A stretch of DNA of 64,000 nt from Brevibacterium picturae. GTDB lineage: Bacteria > Actinomycetota > Actinomycetes > Actinomycetales > Brevibacteriaceae. The notes below the pieces were generated by a model. That model was not told the DNA's origin and did no database searches. It saw only the letters and a list, made by a program, of their open reading frames with translations. Below are positions 14,924 to 23,031 of the stretch, piece by piece. A program made the position numbers and the translations under genes. Each line of letters opens with the position of its first letter. Position 1 is the first letter of the stretch. Location: the NCBI RefSeq assembly GCF_900105045.1, contig NZ_LT629739.1:4278001-4342000 (forward strand). The letters are read 5' to 3'.

Positions 14924-15115
14924 TCAGAGATCGGCGATATGGAGAGCCGGTTCGAGGATGCGCAATCCCACGAGCTGGTACCCAAGCGCTCCCCCGCCGA
15001 CGAGGTGATTGTTCAGCTGAACATTCACCGTCGACGCTGCTCATCGAATTCGCTGATGGACGGCATTGAGAAGTCTGTTCTCGCCAATCGGGAAGTCATG
15101 CCCAAGATCGCCCAT
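14924..15115 (-). pseudogene. Possible remnant of a degraded gene
   Basis: One minus-strand frame reads as two protein-like blocks separated by a single in-frame TGA (15041-15043): MGDLGHDFPIGENRLLNAV... and ...LVGGGALGYQLVGLRIL, ending at TGA 14924. The amino acid make-up is protein-like but I cannot name a family. It could be chance. The rest of the 14892-15218 gap holds nothing I can identify apart from the ribosome site of the next gene. Confidence 0.25.
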
Positions 15116-15218
15116 CGGGGCTCGTCTCGGTGTACGTTACTGACACGAGTGATGCGGACCACAGTGCTGTGGGCCGGTCGCCGTGATCAACTCCGACAAA
15201 GAAGTGAGGAGCCCCGCA

Positions 15219-15965
15219 ATGGTGATAGCAAGCGGATCGGCCAACTATCTCGGCCTCGCGAACGCCCCGGTTCTCTGGATTCTGGCTATGGCGGTCATGA
15301 GCGTCGTCGTCGTGCAGTCGCTCATCTACATGGGCGCGGTGAGGAAGAATGCTGAATCGGCGGGAATGAGCCAGCAGGAGGTCAGGTCGGCGTTCAGGGC
15401 CGGCGGAGTCGCGGCCATCGGACCATCGCTGTCCGTGGTCCTGGTCGCCATCGCCCTGCTCCCCCTCTTCGGCACTCCCCCGGTGATCGTGCGTGTCGGG
15501 CTCATCGGCTCCGCGGCCACAGAAGTCGCCTCGGCATCAATCGCGGCCGGCACGATGGGTGCGAATCTCGGCGATGAGACGTTCACAAGCGGGGTCTTCA
15601 TCGTCGCTCTCATGGCGATGAGTCTGTCGGGCGCTGGGTGGATGATCTCGACCCTGATTCTCACGCCGGTGTTCAAGCGCAGCTCCCACAAGCTGGAGAA
15701 GGTCAACCCTGCGCTGATGTCGATCATCCCCGGCGCCGCGCTGCTCGCCGCGTTCGCCGCGTTGTCATTCCGCGAGATCCCGAAATCGCCGACGCATGTC
15801 ATCGCTGTGGTGGTCTCTGCGATCGTCATGTCGATCTGCCTGTTCCTGTCGAAAGTGCTGAAGATGCCGTGGCTGAAGGAATGGGGCTTAGGCATTTCCC
15901 TGCTGGTGGGTCTTATCGCCGCCTACTTCGCTCACTACGCCGGTCTCGGCGCTCCGGAAGCTTGA
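15219..15965 (+). CDS. DUF5058 family membrane protein, putative transporter subunit
   Basis: 248 residues from ATG 15219, chosen for the GAGGAG about 8 bases upstream (an in-frame GTG at 15183 lacks one). About seven membrane helices: NAPVLWILAMAVMSVVVVQS, then the conserved loop GMSQQEVRSAFRAGGVAAIGPSLS, and helices through GVFIVALMAMSLSGAGW to WGLGISLLVGLIAAYF. The GPSLS motif after an amphipathic helix is typical of DUF5058. These proteins have no assigned function but occur beside a second small membrane protein and M20 peptidases, as here, which suggests a two-subunit carrier for peptides or N-acylated amino acids. The next gene begins 10 bases downstream. Confidence 0.8.
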   Translation: MVIASGSANYLGLANAPVLWILAMAVMSVVVVQSLIYMGAVRKNAESAGMSQQEVRSAFRAGGVAAIGPSLSVVLVAIALLPLFGTPPVIVRVGLIGSAATEVASASIAAGTMGANLGDETFTSGVFIVALMAMSLSGAGWMISTLILTPVFKRSSHKLEKVNPALMSIIPGAALLAAFAALSFREIPKSPTHVIAVVVSAIVMSICLFLSKVLKMPWLKEWGLGISLLVGLIAAYFAHYAGLGAPEA

Positions 15966-15975
15966 GGAGAACATC

Positions 15976-16710
15976 ATGTCCAACAACATTACGTCACCCT
16001 CACACGCGGCCTTCGAGAAGACCACGACCAAGTGGGGCTCGATCACGCTGTTCATCGGGTTCCTGATCGCCACCTCGGTGCCCTTCTATCTGCTCTTCGT
16101 CGCCGATGCCAATGTTGACTTCGGCGACATCCTCACCGGATTCCTCGCGGTCTTCGCCGTCTACGGCGTCTTCTACATCGTCGAACCCCTGACCTATTTC
16201 CCGATCCTCGGCCCTGCCGGGATGTACCAGGCGTTCCTGATCGGCAACATCTCCAATAAGCTGCTTCCCTCCGCGATCGTCGCCCAGGCCACGATCGGAG
16301 TGAAGCCGGGAACGAGAAAGGGTGAATATGCTGCGACGATGGCCATCTGCGGTGCGGCTCTGATCCACGTGTGCTCCATGGTGCTGTTCGTCGGAATTCT
16401 CGGCACATGGCTGGTCGCCATCATTCCCGAGCCGGTGACCCTGGTGGCCAAGCTCTACATCCTGCCCGCCATCCTCGGCGGTGTGACTGTACAGCTCATC
16501 GCCTCGCTCAAGCAGGTCAAATCGACACTCATCGCCCTGGGCGCGGCTGCGCTGGTCATTCTCGTCCTCATACCCCTCGTCCCGGTTCTGGCCTCGGGCG
16601 ATGTCGCCATCGTGGTCATTCTGACCATTGCAATCACGTGGTTCACCCGCAATAGATCGGTGACCGATACGAAGGGCACGGGAGACGGCGACAACGTCGG
16701 AATCAACTGA
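15976..16710 (+). CDS. Partner membrane protein of the DUF5058 gene
   Basis: 244 residues with about six to seven membrane helices: WGSITLFIGFLIATSVPFYL, DILTGFLAVFAVYGVFYIV, a glycine-rich re-entrant-like stretch around PILGPAGMYQAFLIGN, then GAALIHVCSMVLFVG, LPAILGGVTVQLI and two final helices. No named domain is recognised. The segment FPILGPAGMYQAFLIGNISNKLLPSAIVAQ is polar and conserved-looking within the membrane, a candidate substrate path. GAGGAG precedes the ATG and only 10 bases separate it from the DUF5058 gene. I infer that the two form a heteromeric transporter feeding the downstream M20 hydrolase and amidase. Confidence 0.75.
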   Translation: MSNNITSPSHAAFEKTTTKWGSITLFIGFLIATSVPFYLLFVADANVDFGDILTGFLAVFAVYGVFYIVEPLTYFPILGPAGMYQAFLIGNISNKLLPSAIVAQATIGVKPGTRKGEYAATMAICGAALIHVCSMVLFVGILGTWLVAIIPEPVTLVAKLYILPAILGGVTVQLIASLKQVKSTLIALGAAALVILVLIPLVPVLASGDVAIVVILTIAITWFTRNRSVTDTKGTGDGDNVGIN

Positions 16711-16776
16711 CGAGCACCGGACACCTCATCACCGAATTCCTGAGATCATCGAAGACACCCACTGTGAAAGGACATC

Positions 16777-18009
16777 ATGTCGCTCAACACCATGCTTCGG
16801 GACGCGATTTCGGCCAACCTCGCTGAGACGGTAGCCGATTACAAGAACTTCCACCGCACTCCTGAGCTGTCCATGCAGGAGATGCAGACGGCTGAGACAA
16901 TCCGCTCCACGCTCGAAGAGCTCGGCCTCGAAACTCGCACCTTCGGCGGCACCGGCATCGTCAGCGTCATCGAGAACGGCGAGGGACCAGTCGTGGCCTA
17001 CCGCGCTGACATCGACGGACTGCCGATTGCCGAGGACACCGGGTACGACTATGCGTCGACCGCAGAAGGGACTCTGCCCGATGGCTCCACCTCGAAGGTG
17101 ATGCACGGCTGCGGCCACGACACTCACATCACTGTGGGACTGTATCTGGCCCGCTATCTTGTCGAGCACAAGGACCTGTGGTCGGGAAGCGTGGTCATGA
17201 TCTTCCAGCCCGGCGAAGAGACCGGAGAGGGCGCGCGGGCGATGCTCGACGACGGACTCTGGGAGTCGACCGTCAAACCAGAGGTCATCTATGGACAGCA
17301 TGTGTGGCCGGGCAAGGCAGGACACATCTACGTCGCCAAAGGAACCGCGATGGCGATGTCCGACTGCATCAAGGTCACCGTCAGGGGCAAGCAAGCTCAC
17401 GGTTCGCAACCTGAGAATTCTGTCGACCCGATCGTCCTCGGCGCCTATATGATCACCAGGCTCCAAAGCATCGTCTCCCGAGAGATTTCGGGTCGGGACA
17501 TGGCTGTCATCACCGTGGGCACCTTCCATGGCGGGTTGAAGGAGAACATCATCCCGGACTCCGCCGAATTCAAACTCAACATCCGCACCTTCAACGAGGA
17601 GGTGCGTGAGATCGTCCTCAACCGCGTCGAACGGATCATCCTCGCCGAAGCCCAGGCGTCCGGAGCCCCAGAGCCGATCATCGAAGACATGTATCGGTTC
17701 CCGCGCTGCTACAACGATCCTGCAACCACCGACACGTTTCTCGACGTGCTCGGGTCCGAGCTCGGCGAAGCGCAGGTCCACCTGGACCAGGCCGTCACCG
17801 GCAGCGAGGACTTCGGAGCCTTCGGAGATGACATCGACGTTCCTTATGTCTATTGGTTCTTCGGCGGGTACTCCCCCGCCAATTTCGACGGTGACGAACC
17901 GCCGGCAGGCAACCACTCCCCGTTCTTCGCCCCGGATGATGTCGAAACCACGCTGGAGACCGGTATCCGAGCGGCACTGTCCGCCGTTCTCAGCACAGTC
18001 GGGAAGTGA
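16777..18009 (+). CDS. M20 family metal-dependent amidohydrolase
   Basis: 410 residues with the M20D amidohydrolase pattern: catalytic-site HGCGHDTH at 110-117 (metal ligands C112 and H114), the general-base pair in FQPGEETGEGA near 145, the dimerisation-domain segment SDCIKVTVRGKQAHGSQPENSVDP, and the terminal ligand in GNHSPFF. The family removes acyl groups or cleaves peptide-like amides (N-acyl amino acid, indole-acetyl amino acid or hippurate hydrolases). There is no signal peptide, so the substrate must be imported, which fits the two membrane proteins directly upstream. The amidase gene begins 4 bases after its stop. Confidence 0.9.
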   Translation: MSLNTMLRDAISANLAETVADYKNFHRTPELSMQEMQTAETIRSTLEELGLETRTFGGTGIVSVIENGEGPVVAYRADIDGLPIAEDTGYDYASTAEGTLPDGSTSKVMHGCGHDTHITVGLYLARYLVEHKDLWSGSVVMIFQPGEETGEGARAMLDDGLWESTVKPEVIYGQHVWPGKAGHIYVAKGTAMAMSDCIKVTVRGKQAHGSQPENSVDPIVLGAYMITRLQSIVSREISGRDMAVITVGTFHGGLKENIIPDSAEFKLNIRTFNEEVREIVLNRVERIILAEAQASGAPEPIIEDMYRFPRCYNDPATTDTFLDVLGSELGEAQVHLDQAVTGSEDFGAFGDDIDVPYVYWFFGGYSPANFDGDEPPAGNHSPFFAPDDVETTLETGIRAALSAVLSTVGK

Positions 18010-18013
18010 GACG

Positions 18014-19462
18014 ATGAGCGAGGAACTGCGCTGGCTGTCCACACGTGAGCTGGCGGCCAAGATCGCAACGAAGGAGATTTCTGCCAGGGAGGCGCTCAGC
18101 GATCACCTGGCACGCATCGATGCGCTCAATCCGGCCCTCAACGCGGTTGTCACCCGCGACGACGAGGGTGCGCTGGCACGGGCAGAAGCCGCTGACCAGG
18201 CGGTGGCGAACGATGAGCCGATCGGACCGCTTCATGGAGTCCCGATGACACACAAGGACACGCATGACACTGCAGGCTTGCGCACCACCTGGGGTTCACC
18301 CATCATGGCCGATCGTGTTCCGGAGGCTGATTCGCTGATCATTTCGCGTCTCAAAGCGGCCGGAATCAACACGACGGGCAAGACGAATGTGCCGGAGTTC
18401 GCAGCGGGCTCGCACACCTTCAACCCGGTCTTTGGCACCACGGTCAATCCCTATGACACCTCCAAATCCGCCTCGGGGTCTTCGGGCGGCGTCGGTGCCG
18501 CCTTGGCTGCCGGCATCCAAGCTTCAGGAGACGGCTCCGACATGGGTGGATCGCTGCGCTCCCCCGCATCGTTCAACAATGTCGTAGGTTTCCGCCCGTC
18601 GAATGGCCGCATTCCGCATACACTCCCCGGCAACCCGTTCACATGGCTGGCACAGAGCGGTTTCATGGCTCGCACGGTATCCGATGTGGCGCTGACGATG
18701 AGCGCGACAGCAGGACCGGAGCCCGGTGGCCCATGCTCGATCGGTGAACCCGGCAGCGTCTTCGATCTCCCCGAATTCGGCATCGGAGCCGACACCGAAC
18801 CCGATCTGCGCGGTGTGACGATCGGGTTCAGCCCCGATCTGGGCGGTCTGCTCCCTCTTGAAGGTGTGGTCCACGAGATCGTGGCGGGCACGGCGAACGT
18901 GTTCTCCGACCTCGGGGCCGGTGTCGTCGATACGATCCCCGACCTCGGCGATGCCGATGAGGTCTTCAACGTGCGTCGGGCCCTCGACTTCGTTCATTCC
19001 TGGGGGCCGCTGCTGGAACGGTACCCGGACCAGATCAAGGACTCCGTGGTCTGGAACATCGAAATGGGACTGAAGCTGACCGGCGCCGAGGTGGTCTCTG
19101 CCGACCGTGCTCGTGCGCGTCTGCATGGAGAGGTCGAGCGGTTCTTCGGTGAGCACGACCTCCTGGTGCTCACCACCTGCCAAGTGCTCCCATTCGACGC
19201 CTCGATCGAATATCCCACCCAGATCAACGGAGTCGGACTCGAGAACTATCTCGATTGGATGCGAGCCCTGTGTCTGATCTCCGCCACTGGATGCCCGGCG
19301 ATCTCCGTGCCTGCCGGCTTCTCGAAGTCGGGCCTGCCGGTAGGAGTCCAGCTCGTCGCGAAGCCGGGGGCAGACGTAGATCTGCTGCGCATCGCCCATG
19401 CCTTCGAAGCAGCGACGGAGATTCATCGCCGCCATCCTCAGCTAGCCGCGTCGATACCCTGA
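18014..19462 (+). CDS. Amidase signature family hydrolase
   Basis: 482 residues from ATG 18014, 4 bases after the M20 gene. The Ser-cisSer-Lys amidase elements are present: K81 in THKDTHD, the SGSSGG stretch at 154-159 and nucleophile S180 in GSDMGGSLRSP, followed by GFRPSNGRIP. The C-terminal core (CPAISVPAGFSKSGLPVGVQLV) is standard. Such enzymes hydrolyse aryl or aliphatic amides to acid and ammonia. With the M20 hydrolase and two membrane proteins it completes an operon for import and stepwise hydrolysis of an amide-containing compound. Its 3' end overlaps the convergent dehydratase gene by 25 bases. Confidence 0.9.
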   Translation: MSEELRWLSTRELAAKIATKEISAREALSDHLARIDALNPALNAVVTRDDEGALARAEAADQAVANDEPIGPLHGVPMTHKDTHDTAGLRTTWGSPIMADRVPEADSLIISRLKAAGINTTGKTNVPEFAAGSHTFNPVFGTTVNPYDTSKSASGSSGGVGAALAAGIQASGDGSDMGGSLRSPASFNNVVGFRPSNGRIPHTLPGNPFTWLAQSGFMARTVSDVALTMSATAGPEPGGPCSIGEPGSVFDLPEFGIGADTEPDLRGVTIGFSPDLGGLLPLEGVVHEIVAGTANVFSDLGAGVVDTIPDLGDADEVFNVRRALDFVHSWGPLLERYPDQIKDSVVWNIEMGLKLTGAEVVSADRARARLHGEVERFFGEHDLLVLTTCQVLPFDASIEYPTQINGVGLENYLDWMRALCLISATGCPAISVPAGFSKSGLPVGVQLVAKPGADVDLLRIAHAFEAATEIHRRHPQLAASIP

Positions 19463-19719
19463 GAATTTGCGATCTGGGAGATCTCATTGGCCAAGTCGAT
19501 GTCTTTGTCGGTGATCGACCCAGCATCGTGGGTGGTCAGAGAGATATCCACGTGTGGGAACCGCAGGTCCACATCCGGGTGGTGGCCTGCGGCTTCCGCC
19601 GCGTCGGCGATCGCGTTGATGAACGTCACGCCACTGACGAAGGAACCCGTCAGAAAGCGCGCGTGAAGTGCGTCGTCGGCCGATTGCCATTGCGTGAGTG
19701 CGTCGATTCGATCCTGCAT
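19438..19719 (-). CDS. Pterin-4a-carbinolamine dehydratase-like protein
   Basis: 93 residues with the family motif E-x3-HHP-x5-F (EAAGHHPDVDLRF) and the later HDAGSITDKD that forms the rest of the active site. In phenylalanine hydroxylase systems the enzyme dehydrates 4a-hydroxytetrahydrobiopterin; many bacterial homologs have no hydroxylase nearby and their role is unclear, and no hydroxylase is seen in this window. The ATG at 19719 gives a slightly short N-terminus (it starts directly with the first helix). It overlaps the convergent amidase gene tail to tail by 25 bases with no terminator between them. Confidence 0.85.
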   Translation of the reverse strand: MQDRIDALTQWQSADDALHARFLTGSFVSGVTFINAIADAAEAAGHHPDVDLRFPHVDISLTTHDAGSITDKDIDLANEISQIANSQGIDAAS

Positions 19720-19917
19720 GGAACCAGCTTGGCACCGGGGCCCGTCGGGTGTCCATAGTCGCCGCATCGACAGACACATCGAATCCGCTGGGTCAGGTAT
19801 GCCATGCCTCATCATTGTTTGCCGAGCCTTCCCACACTGGAACGGTTCTAGAAAAGGTGTCAGGATATTCACCATGAGGACGGAACGGATCCGTCTCGTA
19901 TCGCGAAGGAGAAACAT

Positions 19918-20433
19918 ATGCAGTTGAGCCCCGCTATGCAGAAGGTCCTCGGCGAGCAGGTCACCCTCGAACTCGAGGCATCGATGGTCTACCTGCAGCT
20001 GTCCATCCAGCTCGACGCCCTCGACCTGCCCGGAATGACACGCTGGATGCGTGCGCAGTCCGAAGAGGAGCAGGTCCACGCAGCGAAGTTCATCCAGCAC
20101 TGCCAGGATCGCGACTTCGCTCCTCAGATCGGTGACATCGCTGCCCCGAAGGTCTCGGGCTCGCAGCCCATCGACTTCTTCAAGGCAGCTTTGGCCCACG
20201 AGGAGAAGGTGTCCGAGTCGATCCGCAACCTCTACCGCACCGCGCAGTCGGAGGGCGACCTCGATGTCCTGCCGCTCCTGCACTGGTTCATCGACGAGCA
20301 GGTCGAAGAGGAGTCCACCATCTCGGAGATCATCGGTCGACTGGATCACGTCGCCGACAGCGGTTCCGGACTGCTCCGGATCGATTCTGAGCTCGGATCA
20401 CGTCATCCCGACATCAAGGCCGACAGCGAGTGA
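19918..20433 (+). CDS. Ferritin-like iron storage protein
   Basis: 171 residues, the length of bacterial non-heme ferritin. The four-helix ferroxidase pattern is visible: ELEASMVYLQLS (helix A glutamate), RAQSEEEQVHAAKF (E and H of the di-iron centre), LAHEEKVSESI and WFIDEQVEEES in helices C and D. There is no methionine in the haem-ligand position of bacterioferritin, so FtnA-type is more likely. It stores iron and limits Fenton chemistry. AAGGAG precedes the ATG. The gene is monocistronic, followed by a strong terminator. No clear iron-box was found in the 198-base upstream gap. Confidence 0.92.
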   Translation: MQLSPAMQKVLGEQVTLELEASMVYLQLSIQLDALDLPGMTRWMRAQSEEEQVHAAKFIQHCQDRDFAPQIGDIAAPKVSGSQPIDFFKAALAHEEKVSESIRNLYRTAQSEGDLDVLPLLHWFIDEQVEEESTISEIIGRLDHVADSGSGLLRIDSELGSRHPDIKADSE

Positions 20434-20483
20434 TCGACAGATCATGATTTGCCGCGAGTGACCGGCGGTCACAGTCGCAGACC

Positions 20484-20529
20484 AACAGCGAACGGCCCGA
20501 CCCCACACGGGGTTCGGCCGGTCGCTGTT
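20484..20529. terminator. Bidirectional terminator between ferritin and AEC transporter genes
   Basis: AACAGCGA at the left base pairs with TCGCTGTT at the right base, and the interior GGCCCGACCCC/GGGGTTCGGCC extends the stem with mismatches. A short T-run follows on the plus strand. Confidence 0.7.
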
Positions 20530-20569
20530 TTCAGTCGTCGCTGTCACCATCCGGCTCCGCCGCATCTTA

Positions 20570-21505
20570 TCAGGCTCCGAGCACAGCTTGGGATATGAGG
20601 AGGACGGGTGGAAGAGTCAGGAGCATGAGTACGGTTTGGGCGCCGATGAGGGCCGCCATCAGCTCGGAATTGCCACCCAGCTGACGAGCCATGACAAAGC
20701 CGGAGCTTGCGGTGGCGATGGACTGGAAGATTATTGCGACCAGGGCCGGTGTGGTGGGAACGTCGAGGAGAACCAGAGCGAGCAGGGTCACCGCAGGCAG
20801 GACGAGGAGCTTGGCTGCGGTCGAATTGATCATCGCGGCGGCTTGGGTGCGAAGCGGGAACCGGCGCAGGCCGGCGCCGACGCACAGAAGTCCGATCGGC
20901 AGGGCCGCAGCCGCCAACGAGGACAGCACGGAGTCGACGACATCGGGCACCTGAGCCCCGGTGAGGTTGAACAGTCCCCCGGCCGCACAGCCGATGACAA
21001 GTGGGTTCGTGATGATGACGCGGACGATCCCGAGAGCGGAGCTGGTCCCGGTACGCAGAAATTCGAACCCGAGGCTGGACACGATGTTCACCGTGGGCAC
21101 GAGCACGGCCGCCACGATGGCGGCCAACGCACTGCCCTCGGATCCGAACAGGCTGGCCGATATCGACAGCCCGATATACGTGTTGAAACGTATTCCGCCC
21201 TGCAGCACCGAGGTGAAGGACGGCAAGTCGGGTGCCACGTACCGACGCAGTACGATGATGAGGATTGACACGACCGCAGTCGGGGCGATGAGGCCCACAG
21301 CCAGTCGTCCGAGCGGAACATGTGAGACGCTGACCTCGGCAACCGAAGAGAACAGCAGCACCGGCAATAAGCAGTAGTACGCGAGTTTCTCCGCCCCCGA
21401 CCAGAATTCGGGATTCGTGAAACCTGGGAGTCGTCTGAGTCCGATGCCCAGGAGTATGAGAGCGGCGACGGGAACGAGCGCGAGAAGGACCGGAATGAGG
21501 CTCAC
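20570..21505 (-). CDS. AEC family transporter
   Basis: 311 residues with about ten membrane helices arranged as two inverted halves, opening with IPVLLALVPVAALILLGIGLRR and the AEC-typical EKLAYYCLLPVLLFSSVAEV. A second half begins near ITNPLVIGCAAGGLFNLTG, and the end (SNSELMAALIGAQTVL-like, LTLPPVLL) matches the auxin efflux carrier family. Bacterial members export or exchange organic acids such as malate or amino acids. It is divergent from hsp20, with 83 bases between the starts and the HAIR element in that gap. The substrate cannot be assigned. Confidence 0.82.
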   Translation of the reverse strand: MSLIPVLLALVPVAALILLGIGLRRLPGFTNPEFWSGAEKLAYYCLLPVLLFSSVAEVSVSHVPLGRLAVGLIAPTAVVSILIIVLRRYVAPDLPSFTSVLQGGIRFNTYIGLSISASLFGSEGSALAAIVAAVLVPTVNIVSSLGFEFLRTGTSSALGIVRVIITNPLVIGCAAGGLFNLTGAQVPDVVDSVLSSLAAAALPIGLLCVGAGLRRFPLRTQAAAMINSTAAKLLVLPAVTLLALVLLDVPTTPALVAIIFQSIATASSGFVMARQLGGNSELMAALIGAQTVLMLLTLPPVLLISQAVLGA

Positions 21506-21544
21506 GAGACTGAGAATTTCATGAGATAGGAATCATTTCAAAGT

Positions 21545-21563
21545 TGAGTGTGTTTGACTCAAT
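21545..21563. promoter_or_regulatory. HAIR element (HspR operator) upstream of hsp20
   Basis: TTGAGT-N7-ACTCAA matches the HspR-associated inverted repeat CTTGAGT-N7-ACTCAAG in 12 of 12 core positions, 26 bases before the hsp20 ATG. HspR represses chaperone genes in actinobacteria. No hspR gene is in this window. Confidence 0.8.
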
Positions 21564-21588
21564 GTAACGACCCGAAGAAAGGAAGCTC

Positions 21589-22053
21589 ATGGCTACACGT
21601 TTTGACCCCATCCGTGACCTCGATCGATTCTTCTCGGAAGTGACACGTACCCCGAACTCCACTTCGCTTCCCATGGACCTCTACCGTGACGGAGAGGTCT
21701 TCGTCGCACGCATCGACATGCCCGGTGTGGATCCGTCCAGCATCGATGTCGACGTCGAGGATCGCACGCTGACCGTTCGCGCTCAGCGGCAGTCCGATGT
21801 TGCGGACAAGGATGTGAAATGGCTGACCCGGGAACGCACGGCCGGTACCTACGCACGTCAGCTCACTTTGGGCAACAGGGTCGCGCTCGATCGGATCCAG
21901 GCTGACTACCAGGACGGCGTGCTGTCGCTGACGATCCCCGTGGCTGAAGAAGCCCGTCCACGTAAGATCAATGTCTCGCACTCGAGCCCGACCAGAGCCA
22001 CCGAGGTTGTCGAATCGTCGCCGGCCCAGGATGAGGATCCGGTCGGCACCTGA
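21589..22053 (+). CDS. Hsp20/alpha-crystallin small heat shock protein
   Basis: 154 residues. The alpha-crystallin domain covers roughly 25-120: MDLYRDGEVFVARIDMPGVDPSSIDVDVEDRTLTVRAQR, then RQLTLGNRV and the closing YQDGVLSLTIPV with the usual (D)GVLxLxxP motif; the C-terminal tail carries the ARPRKINV segment. It is an ATP-independent holdase that forms oligomers and keeps heat-denatured proteins soluble. GAAAGGAAG precedes the ATG. The HAIR dyad immediately upstream predicts HspR repression and heat induction, as for Acr2/Hsp18 genes in other actinobacteria. A strong terminator follows. Confidence 0.93.
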   Translation: MATRFDPIRDLDRFFSEVTRTPNSTSLPMDLYRDGEVFVARIDMPGVDPSSIDVDVEDRTLTVRAQRQSDVADKDVKWLTRERTAGTYARQLTLGNRVALDRIQADYQDGVLSLTIPVAEEARPRKINVSHSSPTRATEVVESSPAQDEDPVGT

Positions 22054-22072
22054 TCGAGAAGCTCAACCTGTT

Positions 22073-22106
22073 GAAGCGGGTCGCACCTGTGGGTGCGGCC
22101 CGCTTC
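22073..22106 (+). terminator. Terminator after hsp20
   Basis: GAAGCGGGTCGCACC pairs with GGGTGCGGCCCGCTTC around a 3-base loop and is followed by TTCT. Confidence 0.8.
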
Positions 22107-22165
22107 TTCTGGTCCGGCAGGGGTCTTCTGACCAGCAGCGTATGAGCTCGACGAGTTGCCGTTGC

Positions 22166-22885
22166 TCAGGCCGCTGACCTCAGCACATACGCGAGGCACA
22201 GGTACGGCAGGTCCAACTCGCCGGAGACGGGGTGGTCGAGGGAGAAGTAGTCGTAGAGATTCGACTCCACACGTGCCCTCGTCACCTCATTCGACCGCAG
22301 CCAGTAGGACCGTGTTCTCGCCAGGTCGACGATGCCGTCGACGGTGACTGGCGTGGTGAATTCGACCAGTGCATGATCGACGAGATCGAAACCTGCCGGG
22401 CCCGGTCGATACGCAGGTCGGTAGACATCGCCTGCATGCATGATCCGGCTCAGGCGCAGCACCCAGGCGATGCGCACATCGAGCTGGTTGATGAGGATGA
22501 GCAGGTGACCGCCTGGCTTGAGGATGCGGGCGATCTCGGCAGCAGCTCGCGTCTCATCGAACCAGTGCCAAGCCTGCGCCACCGTGACGACATCGGCGCA
22601 GTCTGTCGGCAGCCCTGTGTCCTCGGCGCTGCCGATGAGACTGCGTGCAGGATTGTTCGCCAATGCCGCCTCGTCGGGATCGACAGCGATGACCTGGGAG
22701 CCGCGGTCGAGCAGAAGACGGCTGAGTACGCCGGTCCCGGCACCGAGATCACAGACCTGGGCATCCTTCCAGTTCATCGGCATCAGGTTGATGGCCGCAT
22801 CGGGGTAGCTCGGGCGCACGTCATCGTAGAGTTGGGCCAGATTGCCGAAGCTGCGCCCATGAGCTGATTGCGCGCGTGGTCTCAC
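22166..22885 (-). CDS. Class I SAM-dependent methyltransferase
   Basis: 239 residues. Motif I VCDLGAGTGVLSRLLL, the acidic end of beta-2 in VIAVDPDE, the ADVVTVAQAWHWFD segment and ARILKPGGHLLILINQ identify a UbiE/Methyltransf_11-type enzyme. The N-terminal FGNLAQLYDDVRPSYPDAAINLM is typical of a widespread group annotated simply as SAM methyltransferase; the substrate is unknown. The gene is convergent with hsp20 and divergent from the aminotransferase. The ATG at 22885 gives an Arg/Ser-rich start; a second start at the S-G-R-S region is not available as Met. Confidence 0.87.
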   Translation of the reverse strand: MRPRAQSAHGRSFGNLAQLYDDVRPSYPDAAINLMPMNWKDAQVCDLGAGTGVLSRLLLDRGSQVIAVDPDEAALANNPARSLIGSAEDTGLPTDCADVVTVAQAWHWFDETRAAAEIARILKPGGHLLILINQLDVRIAWVLRLSRIMHAGDVYRPAYRPGPAGFDLVDHALVEFTTPVTVDGIVDLARTRSYWLRSNEVTRARVESNLYDYFSLDHPVSGELDLPYLCLAYVLRSAA

Positions 22886-23031
22886 AGTTCGCCCACCCTG
22901 ATTCGTGAAGTTGATTGATCGTGGTCAACTCTAACGTGCCACCGGATTCGGCCTTGCCCACCCTCCCCGCACGCGAGCCGGGAAATGACTAGGATGGCTG
23001 TACGGTCAACCAACAGTGACAAGGAGCATCG

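Noticed and set aside
16729..18060. Long minus-strand open frame (443 codons) opposite the M20 hydrolase
   Set aside because: Shadow of the codon bias of the real gene; no recognisable domain and no ribosome site.
19720..19917. DtxR/IdeR iron box before the ferritin gene
   Set aside because: No TTAGGTTAGGCTAACCTAA-like sequence in the gap.
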